From positions 1,550,001-1,614,000 of the forward strand of contig NEEC01000021.1 of assembly GCA_002189035.1 (NCBI GenBank): a DNA stretch of 64,000 bases, read 5' to 3'. Within the stretch, counting starts at the first letter, position 1, and each line of letters begins with the position of its first letter. Made by a program: the position numbers and the translations under genes. Shown one piece after another: positions 23,876 through 36,760 of this stretch. The stretch comes from Utricularia gibba. Lineage: Eukaryota; Streptophyta; Magnoliopsida; Lamiales; Lentibulariaceae. The notes under the pieces are model-generated. The model ran no database searches. It was not told where the DNA came from and was given only the letters and a program-made list of their open reading frames with translations.

Positions 23876-24279
23876 ATGAGGCCCGCCGTCACGTACTTCT
23901 CCGGCCGCGAGTTCGACGCCCACCAACCTCATTTTCTCGATTCCTGCTTTCTCTGCCAGAAGTCGCTTAGTCGGAAAAGCGATATCTTCATGTACAGGTG
24001 AGAAGGTCACATATTCCGTCTCCGTCGCGGAAGAGAGCTTCCTGTTTTTCTTGGTCGGATGCTGAGGTTTTCCTTTTTGTTTCTCGATGACTTTGCAGAG
24101 GAGATACGGCGTTCTGTAGTCCGGAGTGCAGACAAGAACAGATCGATAGGGATGAAGCCGGCGAGAGTAGACGGCTGATTACGGCGGCGAAGAGAGCTAG
24201 TAACCGTCAAGTACCCGAGACTGCCGGTGAGTCGGACGGCAAGAGATCCATGAGAACAGGTGCCCTTGTTGTGGCCTGA
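23876..24279 (+). CDS. FCS-like zinc finger (FLZ, DUF581) protein, copy 2
   Basis: Two exons, 23876-23997 and 24099-24279, in frame, 100 residues. The FLZ core reads FLDSCFLCQKSLSRKSDIFM then YRGDTAFCSPECRQEQI, with ligands C24, C27, C47 and C51. It is a close tandem duplicate of the gene at 22885: same intron position and phase, same DEAGESR segment after the domain, and matching C-terminal SDGKRS.RT.AL.VA. Differences are concentrated in the N-terminal 20 residues and the tail, as expected after relaxed selection outside the zinc finger. Presumed role is as a SnRK1-interacting adaptor, from family knowledge only. Confidence 0.93.
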
Positions 24280-24984
24280 AACACCAAAGCAAAACTCCTC
24301 CGAGTTTTCACCGGACTACATCTGTAACAAGAAAAAAAACAATTTTGAACACCAACAGGGGCGGAGTTTATTCTCAATTCACGCTACTTTACTTCAGAAG
24401 CTAGTGGTTGTGTGTGTCTGCATGAGATGTATAGCTTACAATTGAAAATACTGAGAACGAGAGATTGAGGGCATGATGGCATCTATCTTCTTTGTCTCAA
24501 GGTAAAGAGCATATGGGACATGCTCTCTACTGCACATCCAATCAGGCATGCTATCTCCACAGTCTCTCCCACCATCCTAAACGAAATCAGACGCCCGAAA
24601 GCACATTTCCCATCAACCAAGACCAAAAGAGAAACCAAAACGATGGCTCCTCACACTAGACAAGGAACTCTTCACTAGCCACACCGGACAAACAGATCCA
24701 GAGAAACGGAAATCGAGGACACAAAATACAAATGGCACAAGGACAGCCAAATTACCTCCGGCGCACCTCCTCCGATCTCAGCTTGAAGAGAAGACTGCTG
24801 CTGCAACGGCCATCTTCCGTATCCAACTAGAAGGTTGGGCTCCAAAAACGGAAGCTGAATTTGGACTGGGCCCATCTTATGCAATTTCTGGCCCACTTGG
24901 AGCAGAAATTAAAAAAGATATCGTACTGGCCGACCTCACAGCTGATACCCGACCCGTGTTCCTACAGCACGAATCGGAATCCAA
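24280..24984. other. Intergenic with uL18-family promoter
   Basis: The FLZ2 3' flank is followed by a GC-mixed region. The last 150 bp before the ATG at 24985 carry three TGGGCY elements and are the probable promoter of the next gene. No coding frame was recognised. Confidence 0.5.
24836..24895 (+). promoter_or_regulatory. Cluster of three site II elements
   Basis: TGGGCT at 24836-24841, TGGGCCCA at 24867-24874 and GGCCCA at 24890-24895. Such clusters are characteristic of promoters of ribosomal and organelle-biogenesis genes, consistent with the downstream ribosomal-like protein. Confidence 0.5.
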
Positions 24985-25377
24985 ATGGCCTCAGCCGCCC
25001 CGGCGACGAATCGGAGCGGCCACCTCCTCCGACTGATCCTCTCCTGCCGAAGAATCACAGCACAAGTTACTTGCGAAGCCACAGATTCAATCGTGGCCAT
25101 CGCGTCTTCCTCCGAGGCGGAATTTGAAAAGGATTACAAGGCGAGGCTCCAGCGTTTCCCGCGGTGCAAATTATTTTGGGATTCCAGAACGTCTTCGGCG
25201 ATCGGAGATAAAATTGGTTACCGCTTAGGAGAAATCGGAGTGTCTCAAATTCGAATCGACGTCGATGAGGAGCTCTCACGGCCGGTACACTTCAGGAAAA
25301 TGCTGGGTCCTTTTTATGACGCCGTGAAGCGCCGTGGAATCGCCGTCGACGGCGCTGAGAAGGTGTTTTTGGGATGA
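24985..25377 (+). CDS. Ribosomal L18p/L5e (uL18) family protein, probably organellar
   Basis: Intronless frame of 130 residues. After a basic N terminus with several Ser and Thr (possible organelle presequence, residues 1-30) comes SIVAIASSSEAEFEKDYKAR, LQRFPRCKLFWDSRTSS, IGDKIGYRLGEIGV and DVDEELSRPVHFRKML. This matches the plant uL18-like family of short mitochondrial or plastid proteins that would bind 5S-type rRNA or act in the large subunit. The acidic IDVDEELSRP motif is characteristic of the plant subfamily. The frame is intact. Which organelle, and whether it is a core ribosomal protein or a divergent paralogue, cannot be decided here. Confidence 0.8.
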   Translation: MASAAPATNRSGHLLRLILSCRRITAQVTCEATDSIVAIASSSEAEFEKDYKARLQRFPRCKLFWDSRTSSAIGDKIGYRLGEIGVSQIRIDVDEELSRPVHFRKMLGPFYDAVKRRGIAVDGAEKVFLG

Positions 25378-25627
25378 AGATTTTTATTGTATTGTAAAGA
25401 TAATGTGATTTTGAGATTGAATCAGGTTCACGTTTTATCAGAGAAAATGATTTTAAGGTGGAGATTTTATTGGAAAAAAGAGATATCAAACAGGAAATTC
25501 CAGTGAAAAGGGGGATTTAGGGTAAGGGTTAGGGATTGACCTTTTCTTTTACAATAGCTCCGGCCCCCGCCGCTGCCTCACTTCACTCCACTCCCCTTTG
25601 CGTTGGTCCTTCATTGACACAGAAGTT

Positions 25628-26690
25628 ATGGAGCGGACGTTCATTATGATCAAGCCCGACGGCGTTCAGAGAGGCCTGGTAAGCATATAAGCTATTTCTA
25701 GCTTGAATTCGTTGTGCTTATGTGTGCTTTTGCTGGGATCAATCAGATCCAGGTTTTTAACTGAGGGCTGTACTTTGAGCTGTTATACGTATGTTTCAGG
25801 CTAGGGAGATCATTGGCAGATTTGAGAAGAAGGGTTTCACTCTTAGAGGTACCGTTTCACATTTTTCTCTTGTTCTGTTGTGTTTTGGATTCAGTTGTCT
25901 GTGGAATTACCGCTGTTGCATTCCCTTGCGTTGGTGCTTTCCTTGCAGAAAATTTATTCTTTGTAAAGCGTATATTTTTTTTTTGTTCCGGTCAGATACG
26001 CAAAACGAATTGCGTAGCTCAAAAGCTAAACGCTATCCTCGTCTGTGTTTTATGTTTCACTCATTGATCATTTTATGTTAAATCTAGTGAATTATTTATC
26101 AGGATCATGGTGAAAACAGAGCTAACTGGCAGAAAAGATGACAATGAATAATGCTTTGTTGGCCATTTTGACAAAAACATCATCTTTCAACTGTTAGTAG
26201 TGGTGTTTGTAACTTCACATAGCTTATGGTGTAAGTTATGCTTTGTCAAAACAGGCCTCAAGCTCTTGACAGTGGACCGCCATTTTGCTGAAAAGCACTT
26301 CAAAGCCTTTCTTTAGTAAGCTGGTGGACTACATCATCTCTGGTCCTGTTGTCGCCATGGTGTGGGAAGGAAAGAATGTGGTAGTCACTGGAAGAAAGAT
26401 CATCGGCGCCACTAACCCTTCTGATTCTGCACCAGGAACCATCCGTGGAGACTATGCCATTGACATTGGCAGGTAAATTTCAGCCCTTTCGCTTGTCCTG
26501 TCCAATAGGTTCCAAAACTTCATTTGGAATGTTGGAGATGGCTTATTCGGATGTCTGCTCCTGCAGGAATGTAATTCATGGTAGTGATGCTGTCGAGAGT
26601 GCGACAAAGGAGATTGCCCTTTGGTTCCCTGAGTGTATTTCAGAGGGGAGATTGTGGAGGAGGAAACTTCGTCCTTGAATTTACGAGTGA
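25628..26690 (+). CDS. Nucleoside diphosphate kinase (group I), reading frame broken
   Basis: NDPK transfers the terminal phosphate between nucleoside triphosphates and diphosphates through a phospho-histidine. Exons 25628-25678, 25800-25848, 26255-26472 and 26567-26690. Clear family segments are [65 protein letters not shown] and the active-site [12 protein letters not shown] with the catalytic His. Exon 3 lacks about 14 bases near 26303, removing the four or five residues after AEKH. This shifts the frame into TAG at 26316-26318. The C terminus is divergent: where the family has a Trp before IYE*, the sequence has TGA (26676-26678) followed by IYE*. It is either a young pseudogene or a damaged assembly of a functional cytosolic NDPK. 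Confidence 0.85.
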
Positions 26691-27190
26691 CTGCTGCTCC
26701 CTTGAACTTGTGTGGCTTTACAAGTCATGTTTAAGTGTCTTGAACTCTAAATTTTGTTTGCCATGTTACAATGCACTCTCGATGTTAATAATTTTATGCC
26801 TTTGAACCATAATTGTGAGTGCTTGATATCATCTTCAGCCATCAGATTAGTTGTTTTCGCAGTAGCAGAAGCAACACCATTCCCATGGCTATGCTACATT
26901 AACAATAACACACTCAACAGGTGTTTCTAAGCCTATGAGAGCGCTAGTGTCTGTTGATGGGACTGCAGGTGCATCATGTCGATCAAATGTCTAAACACAG
27001 AACCACAGATAATATATGTCCTGTGTGATTCAACATGATTTATAACACACGCAAGGCACCACTTCACAGAGGGTTACAACTTACAACACAGGGATGGAAT
27101 GAAGCCCAAGCAAGCTTCTTTAATTAGAAGTTGAAGCTAGAAATGTCGAACAATATATTATTTTGCAACACCACTTCCCTGGATGGCGAT
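26691..27190. other. Convergent 3' flanks of NDPK and UBC
   Basis: Contains the NDPK 3' UTR and, on the other strand, the UBC 3' UTR. No open frame was supported. Confidence 0.5.
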
Positions 27191-28663
<1,473 letters not shown>

Positions 28664-29978
28664 GGGGATCAAACTCAAGTGCGCGGAATAAATCCTTCCC
28701 GGACAGAGAAGAAAATGGAACCACCAAGCAATCACGCACTACCGTGAGAGAGAAAATAGCTTCCCCAGTAAATGCACATATATATACACGCCTTTTGGTT
28801 GCGTTTATTTTACGAAAGGTTCATGAGGCCACTCTCCTATAAACAAGGCTTTTATTGCTCAACATTTTTGGAAAGAATATTTGGAGTTCCAGAGAGCGCC
28901 ACCGCGTCCCTGATTGTCTGAGGGTAGAAGCTGCAACACTTTGCGCCATTGAAAAAAAAAAAAAAAAAACTGCTACACTTTGCATCAATTATCAATTGCT
29001 GTCTGAAGTAAATCTACAGTTCTGACCTTTGAGAAGAAGAAAGGGAAAAAATTTTCCGATGGGTAGTTTCAATCCGTGATCCCAAGGCCCCCAGGTGTCC
29101 AACAGTGATCGATGTGGTTGACATGTGTTAGTAGTTCTTGCAGAACCTTCAAAGACTGTATTTTTCCACAATTCTCAGGAAATGGGATTGATAATTTATC
29201 GGTTTTCCCGTGTTTCATCGCTCGGGGGATGCTACCACCCCTGTATTTCGTGCAATTTCACTGAAAATAGTACCTTCAATATCGCTAGCAGTGGAAAATC
29301 GACTGGGAATTCTAACCCTGATTATGGAAGAGGTAAAGCAGGGATTAAAGGAAGCATAATGAGTTGAGTATCGAAGGAACCGGAAATGGTGAGAAACAAG
29401 AGAAGGGAATAGAATAAGGAATGTTAACACGAAGGCCACGGAATTACAGCCTCTGGCCTGATGGTAGTGGAAGTAGAAAAAGAACTAATAACGCTCGTTT
29501 TACTAGGTGCTGCATCCGATTGGGGTAGATTTCTATGAAGCCTCGCAATAGAACAAGATTACGGTTTACATGGCAAGTTCAAGGAAGCCAAGATCAATGT
29601 CTGAGATGAAGAAGAGGTGGAACAACCATCCCCCGATGTAACTTCTTCCAAGAATACAAAAGACCCTTCTTTTCAAGTTGTGTTGCATGGGCTTCTGCTA
29701 TGAAAAGTGCGTGAACGTACCTTCTGTAAAGATACAGTACAGTCATTGGTTTGAATTTTGAAACATGAGGACTATTAGCATCAGCGAACTTAAATGCAAT
29801 TGGTATCTTCTACTCCCAATTAAGGTAAGGGGATTATTACAAATTCATGCCTTTGAACAATACACAGGAATCGGTGCACTTTTTAATGACCAGGATTTGT
29901 TCCCTGATATTCAATCCAATGGCTTCACAGTTCTTATATTTATGCAGCAGCAGCTCAAAGGATGAGGACAGAAACAAA
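28664..29978. other. Intergenic between UBC and the MADS gene (divergent)
   Basis: The UBC promoter and 5' UTR include a TATATATAC element at about 28780-28790. An 18-A run lies at 28952-28969. The rest has short frames without recognisable domains. Nothing else is supported. Confidence 0.5.
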
Positions 29979-30784
29979 ATGACCAGAAGAAAAGTTGTGT
30001 TAGCTTACATAGCCAATGACTCCGAGAGAAAAGCTTCTTACAAGAAAAGAAAGAAGGGGCTGCTCAAGAAGGTGAAAGAAATCACGGTTCTTTGTGATGT
30101 TGAAGCCTGTGCAATAATCTACAGTCCCTTCCATCCCGAGGGACCGGAGACTTGGCCATCGAGAGAGGGAGCTGCGGCAGTGCTGGAGCGGTTTTGGCGG
30201 CTGTCGGAGATGGAACAAGCAAAGAAGATGTTGAATCAGGTGATAAATTTCAACTATCAAGTGGTTTTTTTATTAATACATGTGCCAAGTTAACAGCTTT
30301 ACCTGCCCTCTTACAATAAATACATCAGGACAGCTTCACGCGACAAAGAATACGGAAGCTGCTGGAGAATCTCCGGCGAGCCCAGAAGGAGAATAAACGC
30401 CTTGAGCTCGAGATTTTCATGTTTCAATGCATGGCAGGGTTGGCAAGCATCGACGCGTTCGACATCACCGATGCGGCAGAAATGTCGTGGGTGGTTAAGC
30501 AGATGCTCCGGGAGGTAGGGTTCAGGATCCAGGACTTGAAAATGGGCGCCACCAGCGGGCCCGAAAAGGGGGTGGCTCCACCGAAGACGGCGGCGTGTCC
30601 GGAGAATGCCAACCGGGATGGCTTTGATTGGAGACCCGTTGAGGAAAGCTCCGGCGAGAGCGTTGGATTCCATGGAGGCGAGTTTGTTTGGTCCGATTTG
30701 ATGGCGGCGCCGCCTTCTCCATACTTTGTGGACGGGAAGTGCGGCGGTGGCGTTCCCAAGGATGCTTGGCACTGGAGCTACTAG
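29979..30784 (+). CDS. Type I (M-gamma) MADS-box protein, AGL80-like
   Basis: Exons 29979-30239 and 30329-30784, in frame, 238 residues. The MADS domain begins MTRRKVVLAYIANDSERKAS, then YKKRKKGLLKKVKEITVLCD and ACAIIYSPF. The change from the usual SRF pattern to KV.LAYI.ND..RKA and the PE.WPS segment are typical of the M-gamma AGL80/PHERES branch. It is followed by FTRQRIRKLLENLRRAQKEN, a helical segment also shared with AGL80. AGL80 homologues control central-cell and endosperm development. M-gamma genes are commonly intronless; here a small intron after residue 87 is predicted from clean GT-AG signals and phase, so the intron deserves a transcript check. The C-terminal half is low-complexity. 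Confidence 0.88.
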
Positions 30785-32015
30785 TCCTACTATACACTGA
30801 ACAGGGGCGGAATTGCAATATAAATCTTCCTGGGGGGTGGAATGAAAAAACAGGAAACGAAAGGGACGACTGTGGTCCCCGCGGTTGGACATCGTGTTAC
30901 AAAAGGAATTTATGAGGAATGGAGGGGGGGGGGGGGGCCTCCGAAATTTCACCTTTCTTTGTGGAGGTGAAAATATTTCAAATGGGTCGACTTATAAGTT
31001 TCATTGAAATTGATTGACGTGGTTGCACTAATTCCCTCAAATTGCAGAATAACCCATAAAAATTACGCTCAAGCCCCTAAAATATTAACAAATCACACAA
31101 GCCTATTATGTATTATATAACCATTTATTCATTATTGGTGGTAAAAAAGAGTAAAGGGAAGTCAAAAGCTAGGCGTTGAAGTCCATGACACACGCCCCAT
31201 GGTCATCCTCTCTTTTTCTATATTCTTAAAAAAATCACCATTTAATCATTTTATTATTAATCCTATTAATCATGGGTTTTTTTAAAATTTTAAAACGATG
31301 GTTTATCTAAATCCAAATAAATAATTTTTTCGGATTTTGACAACCCACAAATTCGTAAAACCTATAACCTCAATTTTTTTTTGCATAATACAATTCTCAA
31401 ATTTTAAAACAATTATTTATCTAAACCTAAATAAATAATTGAATCCGTGACACCCATAACCTCAAACATTTGTTTTCATAATACAATTCCAAACACACTT
31501 GACATTCTATCCCTACCCAAGTGTGAGATGGTCCCCATTTTTTAATATTAATAAATAAGCGAGATATTTAAAAAATGAAAAATAGTTTTGTGCCTTTTTT
31601 TATTGATTATGAATATTATTGCAAGGGGGGTTGTACACCGACGGATATTGGCGTACATTAAATTAAAAAATGTTTTTTTTATTATTTTGTATTATTTTAT
31701 TAAATTAAAAAATGAGAAAAATGGTGGGTTGATGAAGGGACATAATAATGAGGAAATTAATCAATGGGATTATGTAAATCATTCCTATTAATTATGCGCA
31801 TTCTAAAAGGTTATTATTATTAGGAATTTATTTATTGTCTATTAAAGTTAAGGAGGAGACTGCTGGAGGAAAGTGAAGTGGAGGTGCAGGTGCGGCGATG
31901 GAGGCAGCGTTTCCATTTCCTCCGCCAGTTGGCTTCACGCACGCCGACATCCTCCCGGGGGCGTCTGGGATCGTTACTTTCTGGTAAGATCAACGGGGAA
32001 ATTGGATTCTTGGGA
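30785..32015. other. AT-rich intergenic region
   Basis: A run of 14 G at 30924-30937, then about 900 bp of AT-rich DNA with repeated AATAAATAATT-like words (31317-31327 and 31428-31440), then the leader of the DUF630/632 gene. No gene is seen. Confidence 0.5.
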
Positions 32016-35000
32016 ATGGGCTGCGCGACCTCGAGGTTGGACAACGAGGACACGGTGCGGCGGTGCAAGGACCGCCGCCGCTTTATGAAGGAGGCGGTGT
32101 ATGCTCGGAATCATCTTTCCACGGCTCATTCTGACTATTGCCGTTCACTCCGAGTTACCGGCGCCGCCCTCGTTACCTTTGCCTCCGGCGAGCCACTTAT
32201 CTCGTCTCACCACGCGCCTGCGGTTCTCCTGCGGGGAATTCTTCTGCGGCTTCCGTTGACGGTGGGAAGACGGATGATTTCGTTTCCCCAATTCGGCATC
32301 AAGTCCCGTTGATCCCCCCTTCACCGCCGCCACCGCCCCTGTCCACAGCCTCCTCCCATCGCCATCAACCACAAGCGCCGCCGATTCGGCGGAAGAAGCC
32401 GGTGAAACTTCCTCATATCCTTTCCGAATCAAGCTTCTCATCCTCGCCTGCGCGCAGCCATAATTCCATCTACAATGTTGCCAGAGGAAATTCAACCTAC
32501 GCCAGTACACCTTCCCAAGCTTCTTCTGTGTGGAATTGGGACAATTTCTATCCTCCATCTCCCCCAGATTCTGAATACTTTCAGAAACTCCATAACGAGA
32601 AGAAGACTTCAACCCACAAAGATGATCATTCGGACTACGATCGTTCAACAGATTCTGACAACGAAGAGAAAGGTTCAAGTTTTAGATCTTTCACAGATTC
32701 TCGAGAACACGGCCGTGAATTCATGAAAAGTATGCAGTTCGAAGACCAAGCATCGAACCGCTCCGGATATTCTCACTACCCAGAAAGCCATTCGAAAAGC
32801 TACGCATCGGGAACCCGTGAAATTCCTCACAAAAAAGGGCAGAATATCCCCAGTGGGATAGCGAAGATGAAGAAACCGAACGAGAAGAAGTACAATGCAG
32901 TGAGTGGGGAGACCATGATCATTACAGCAGTTCCACTGATGATGATGGGAGAGAGGATTTGAAATCAAGATCCGATTTTGGGCGTGGGAAAAAAGAAGCG
33001 GCTGCGCCGGCGGCGGACATGGGAGCAGTGAAGGGGAATCCAGATTCCAAGTATTCGGCTAAACTGAAGAAGCCGCCCTCCGAAGACGATGAGAAATCAT
33101 CCGTTACCTGGGGGAATGGGAATCATGAAGGGATGAATTTGGACAGAAGAATCGTCCTAAGGCACCAAAATCTGTCAGAAATTGTGACGGCCATCAAGGA
33201 ATATTTTGATAAAGCTGCTTCTGCCGGGAACAGGTATCCGAGATTCTTGAAGTAGGCAGGGCTCAGTTCGATCGGAGCTTCACTCAACTGAAAAGTAAGT
33301 TTTTGTTGGCGCACTCTTCTTGGTTTCAGATCGTTTTCTTTTGTTCTTTTCAGACATTGCAGGTCTAAGATCATTCTGCAGTTGAATACTTTCTTTCTGT
33401 CTCTCCATTACAGAGACGGTGTACCATTCTAGTGGAATGTTGAGCACATTGAGCTCTGCGTGGTCATCAAAGCCTCCCTTGGCCGTCAAATACCAATTCA
33501 ACCCCGTTACGCTCGAGCACCCGGGTGGTTCAAAAAGCCTTTGTTCAACCATGGAACGTCTGTTGGCTTGGGAGAAGAAACTATACGAAGAAGTAAAGGT
33601 AATCCCTTTTCATTTCCCAGCCAAAAAATTGAATCTTGTTGTTTCCATCGAGCAAGATGGCGTTTTCCCCCCCTTATCAAGTGGTATCTGTACTTGGGGT
33701 ATGCTTCGTTTGTAGCTATTTCTTATCTTCAAGGGGATGTATTCTGCGCGTTTCCATTATCAAAAAACCTGGCTTTCTTGGACTTTGTTTTTGTTGTTGC
33801 TATCACAACCATATCATCATGAAAATCTGTGGCGGGTGGAAGACAACGACAAACAAGAATTGTCTGTACAATGTCAATTTGAATGGGAGGGGGCCTGCTT
33901 CACGGCAATTTTGTTTCTTAGTGGGTGTAAGTGTCGGTTTTTTGTACCCTCTCCACAGTGGTGCGCAAGGAACAATGAACAAAGACCTGGTTTTTACTAT
34001 CTACTTTACAATGGAGATTCCTCGTTGATCATAAATATTACAAAAACTGATAGGATTTTAGTAATCATGTTTGCTGTGCTGTGCCTTCTGTTGTTTGTAG
34101 CCGATGAACTGATATGATGTCTGCAGTCCACTGATTTTGGTTAAGCTCATTGTAGGCTAGAGAAGGAGTGAAAATCGAGCACGAGAAGAAGCTTTCGTTG
34201 CTTCAAAACCAGGAGTATCGGGGTGAAGAGGAAGCCAAGGTCGATAAGACCAAGGCAGCCATAAAGAGGCTACAGTCTCTGATTGTGGTGACATCGCAGG
34301 CAGTGTCAACTACTTCATCCTCCATTATCGAGCTCCGTGACTCGAGCCTCATCCCCAGCTCGTTGAACTGTGCCATGGGTAACCTCTTCTGCCTTCTTCC
34401 TGGAAACAAAGAATGATGTGTTGTGTTCATGATGAATGTGGGGATTTTCTTTCTGAACTTTCGAAATTTCTGCTGTATATGGCCTTCTTAACAGTTTTCT
34501 GATTTGGAAACAACAGGCTGATGTACATGTGGAGGTCAATGAATCAGTTTCATGAAGCCCAGAACGACATTGTGCAGCAAGTGCGCGGCCTTGTCAGCCA
34601 GATGACTAAAGGTGACTGCACATCCGATCTTCACCGGCAGGCGACGTGCTATCTTGAATCCGCTGTATCGGAGTGGCACTCGAGTTTCTGCCGCCTGATC
34701 AAGTTCCAACGCGACTTCATTCGATCTCTCCATGGCTGGTTCAAGCTTACCCTCCTCCCTGTCAGCAGTGAGCCCAGCGATGCCACCAGGGAGCTGGGGA
34801 AAGTCTTCAAGTTCATGGATGAGTGGAAGCTGGCTCTCGACCGTGTTCCGGACACAGTCGCTTCGGAAGCCATCAAAAGCTTCACGAACGTCGTCCATTC
34901 GATAACCGTGAAGCAAGCAGAGGAGCTTAAGATCAAGAAACGGACCGAAATCGTCTCCAAAGAGCTTGAGAAAAAGGCGTCCTCTCTAAGGAGCATCGAG

Positions 35001-35303
35001 AAGAAGTACTACCTCTCTTACTCCTCTGTCGGCATCGGACTCCCGGACTCTGGACCGGAAAACGGCCATGTTTTCGATGCTCGAGACCCATTAGCGGAGA
35101 AAAAAGCAGAGCTTGCAATCTGCCAGACCCGGGTCGAGGATGAGATGCTTCGACACTCGAGGGCAGTGGAAGTCACCCGAGCAATGACACTGAACAATCT
35201 TCAAACAGGGCTGCCTGGAGTTTTCCAGGCCATGACCGGCTTCTCCGCCTTGATCTCGGAATCGCTTCAAACCGTATGCAACGACTCCTACGATATTTAC
35301 TAA
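32016..35303 (+). CDS. DUF630/DUF632 protein (NRG2-like)
   Basis: Four exons: 32016-33294, 33414-33598, 34156-34378 and 34517-35303. The start [20 protein letters not shown], with a potential N-myristoylation Gly, is the DUF630 hallmark. It is followed by [20 protein letters not shown], a Pro-rich linker, and from exon 2 onward DUF632 ([48 protein letters not shown]). Members include NRG2, which helps nitrate signalling through NLP7, and leaf-shape regulators; a specific role here is unknown. Lesions: frame change around 32200, another near 32893 (EWGDHDHY resumes in a new frame), one C missing at about 33230 (AACCAG to AACAG), and one G missing near 34343 just before the conserved ELCHG segment. 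Exon 4 is clean. Confidence 0.9.
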
Positions 35304-35862
35304 TTCGCCGCTGCTAATATGGCTCTGTTATCGGGATTTCAGACAGATGGGAAGCATGAAGCTCCTGTTCTTCACCTTCCCAGTTTGCATTCTTTCTTCA
35401 TTATATGGTGTATTCGATATGTTGAATGCTACAGACTCTTAAAATAAAGATGGATATATGAATTCTGTAATCATTACACTTCTTCCTCCTCCGACAACTG
35501 AAGAACTCATCCATGAACAACATAGGATTTTGGGAGCATAAATCACATTTTCTGTTCAACTGGAAAACTTGGAGATCAGCTCATCCGCCTGAATCATTAT
35601 GTCACCGATGCAGGGATGGATGAACAGGCGATCGAGGTTCCAGCATCCATGTAATGAACTGATGGACAGGCACCGGATGAGGAGGATTTGGTGTTGATGC
35701 CAAGGCGCACGCAAGTCTATGCTGCAACCAGTAGATATTTTATTTATTTATTTATTTATTTATCATCATCTTCTTCTTCGCCCCCTCTCTATTAATGGCA
35801 ATAAATGAATCAGTTTCTCTCTTAGCCAGAAAAACAAGATTCCCGGAGCTGCAAGTAACGCC
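35304..35862. other. Intergenic with TTTA microsatellite
   Basis: Holds the 3' UTR of the DUF630/632 gene and the leader of the EF-hand gene. A (TTTA)n tract lies at 35737-35763. No gene was recognised. Confidence 0.5.
35737..35763. repeat. (TTTA)n microsatellite
   Basis: About six TTTA units in a row in intergenic DNA. Confidence 0.85.
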
Positions 35863-36760
35863 ATGGGTCAGATTCTTGAAAAACTTCAAGGTATCGAAAG
35901 CGCGAGATCGTTGTCTAAAATCATTTCTTATATCGATCTTCGGTGTTTCTTTGGGAGTTCGTTACGTGGTTTGTGGTTTATATCTGGGTTTTCAACGGTT
36001 TCGTTTCTCGCATGTTACGTTGATTGCAGTACATTCGTCTGCGAGTTGAGTTCATGGGTAGGAGAAAGTTTCTGGGTTTTTTCTCAGATGAAAGAAAAAA
36101 ACGGGGAAACACGCTATATACGTAAAGCTGTCGTCTTTCTGCAGGAAAGGAGTGGAAGGAAGAACAGATTCTCAAGATCTCCGGCAAGGTGTACGATCGC
36201 GTCAAAACCGAGTCCGGAGCAGTGAAACTGAAGTTCGGGGAGCTCTATATAGGGGTGCTGCTCGTGTACAAGTGAGAAGCCTCTCCTCTCTTTCAGTGCA
36301 CTCAATCGCTACTCGATTTCACACATTTGCTGCAGTGATCTTAACAAGCGGTTGCCTGGTCCTCATTTCGATCCACCCACGAGGGAGCAGCTCAAGGAAC
36401 TCATGAAGGTGTTCATAGCTTTTAGCCCGTTGTTCACCGGAAGCGCAAACAAGTAACATAAGCTTCATTGCTTGTGTTGTCCATCTGCAGAAGTGCGACG
36501 TAAACCTGGATGGTGAGCTTGACAAAGGGGAGTTTGCAAATTTCATCCGCCACATAACGAAGGGCGCATTCGCTACGGTTAGTCAGGGGCTGATCATCTC
36601 ACTGGCTGTTGCTCCCACCGTGGCTTTGCTGACAAAAAGAACAACTGAAAGCGTTCCCGGAGTTGGAAAAGTTGTGCAGAAAATACCCAGTTCTGTGTAT
36701 GCTTCTCTTGTGACTCTCGCCATTGTTGCATGTCAACAAGCCGCCGAGAGGACGGCATGA
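35863..36760 (+). CDS. EF-hand calcium-binding protein with hydrophobic C terminus
   Basis: Exons 35863-35890, 36145-36271, 36336-36408 and 36491-36760, all in phase, 165 residues. It starts MGQILEKLQGKEWKEEQ. A conserved segment GELYIGVLLVYNDLNKRLPG leads to one canonical EF-hand loop, DVNLDGELDKGE (residues 79-90). The C-terminal 60 residues contain two hydrophobic stretches (LIISLAVAPTVALL and VYASLVTLAIVAC) that could be membrane anchors. It belongs to a plant family of small single-EF-hand proteins without an assigned function. Gly2 could allow myristoylation, which is inferred. It sits just upstream of a cyclic-nucleotide-gated channel gene. Confidence 0.85.

Larger units (their letters stand above)
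22585..24279 (+). repeat. Tandem gene duplication (FLZ1/FLZ2 units including promoters)
   Basis: Unit 1 (about 22585-23259) and unit 2 (about 23655-24279) share in the same order an ATCCTACGCAGC block, a conserved spacer near TGCAAT(A)ATT, a CCAATAGAA box, a CAGCCG...TGGTTTTG stretch, and then the two-exon FLZ gene with an identical splice position. Confidence 0.75.

Noticed and set aside
22885-24279. Tandem FLZ genes as one gene with alternative exons
   Set aside because: Each copy has its own start, stop, promoter elements and complete zinc finger, so two genes are the simpler reading.
29125-29367. 80-codon plus-strand open frame upstream of the MADS gene
   Set aside because: No similarity recognised and no context; the length is compatible with chance.
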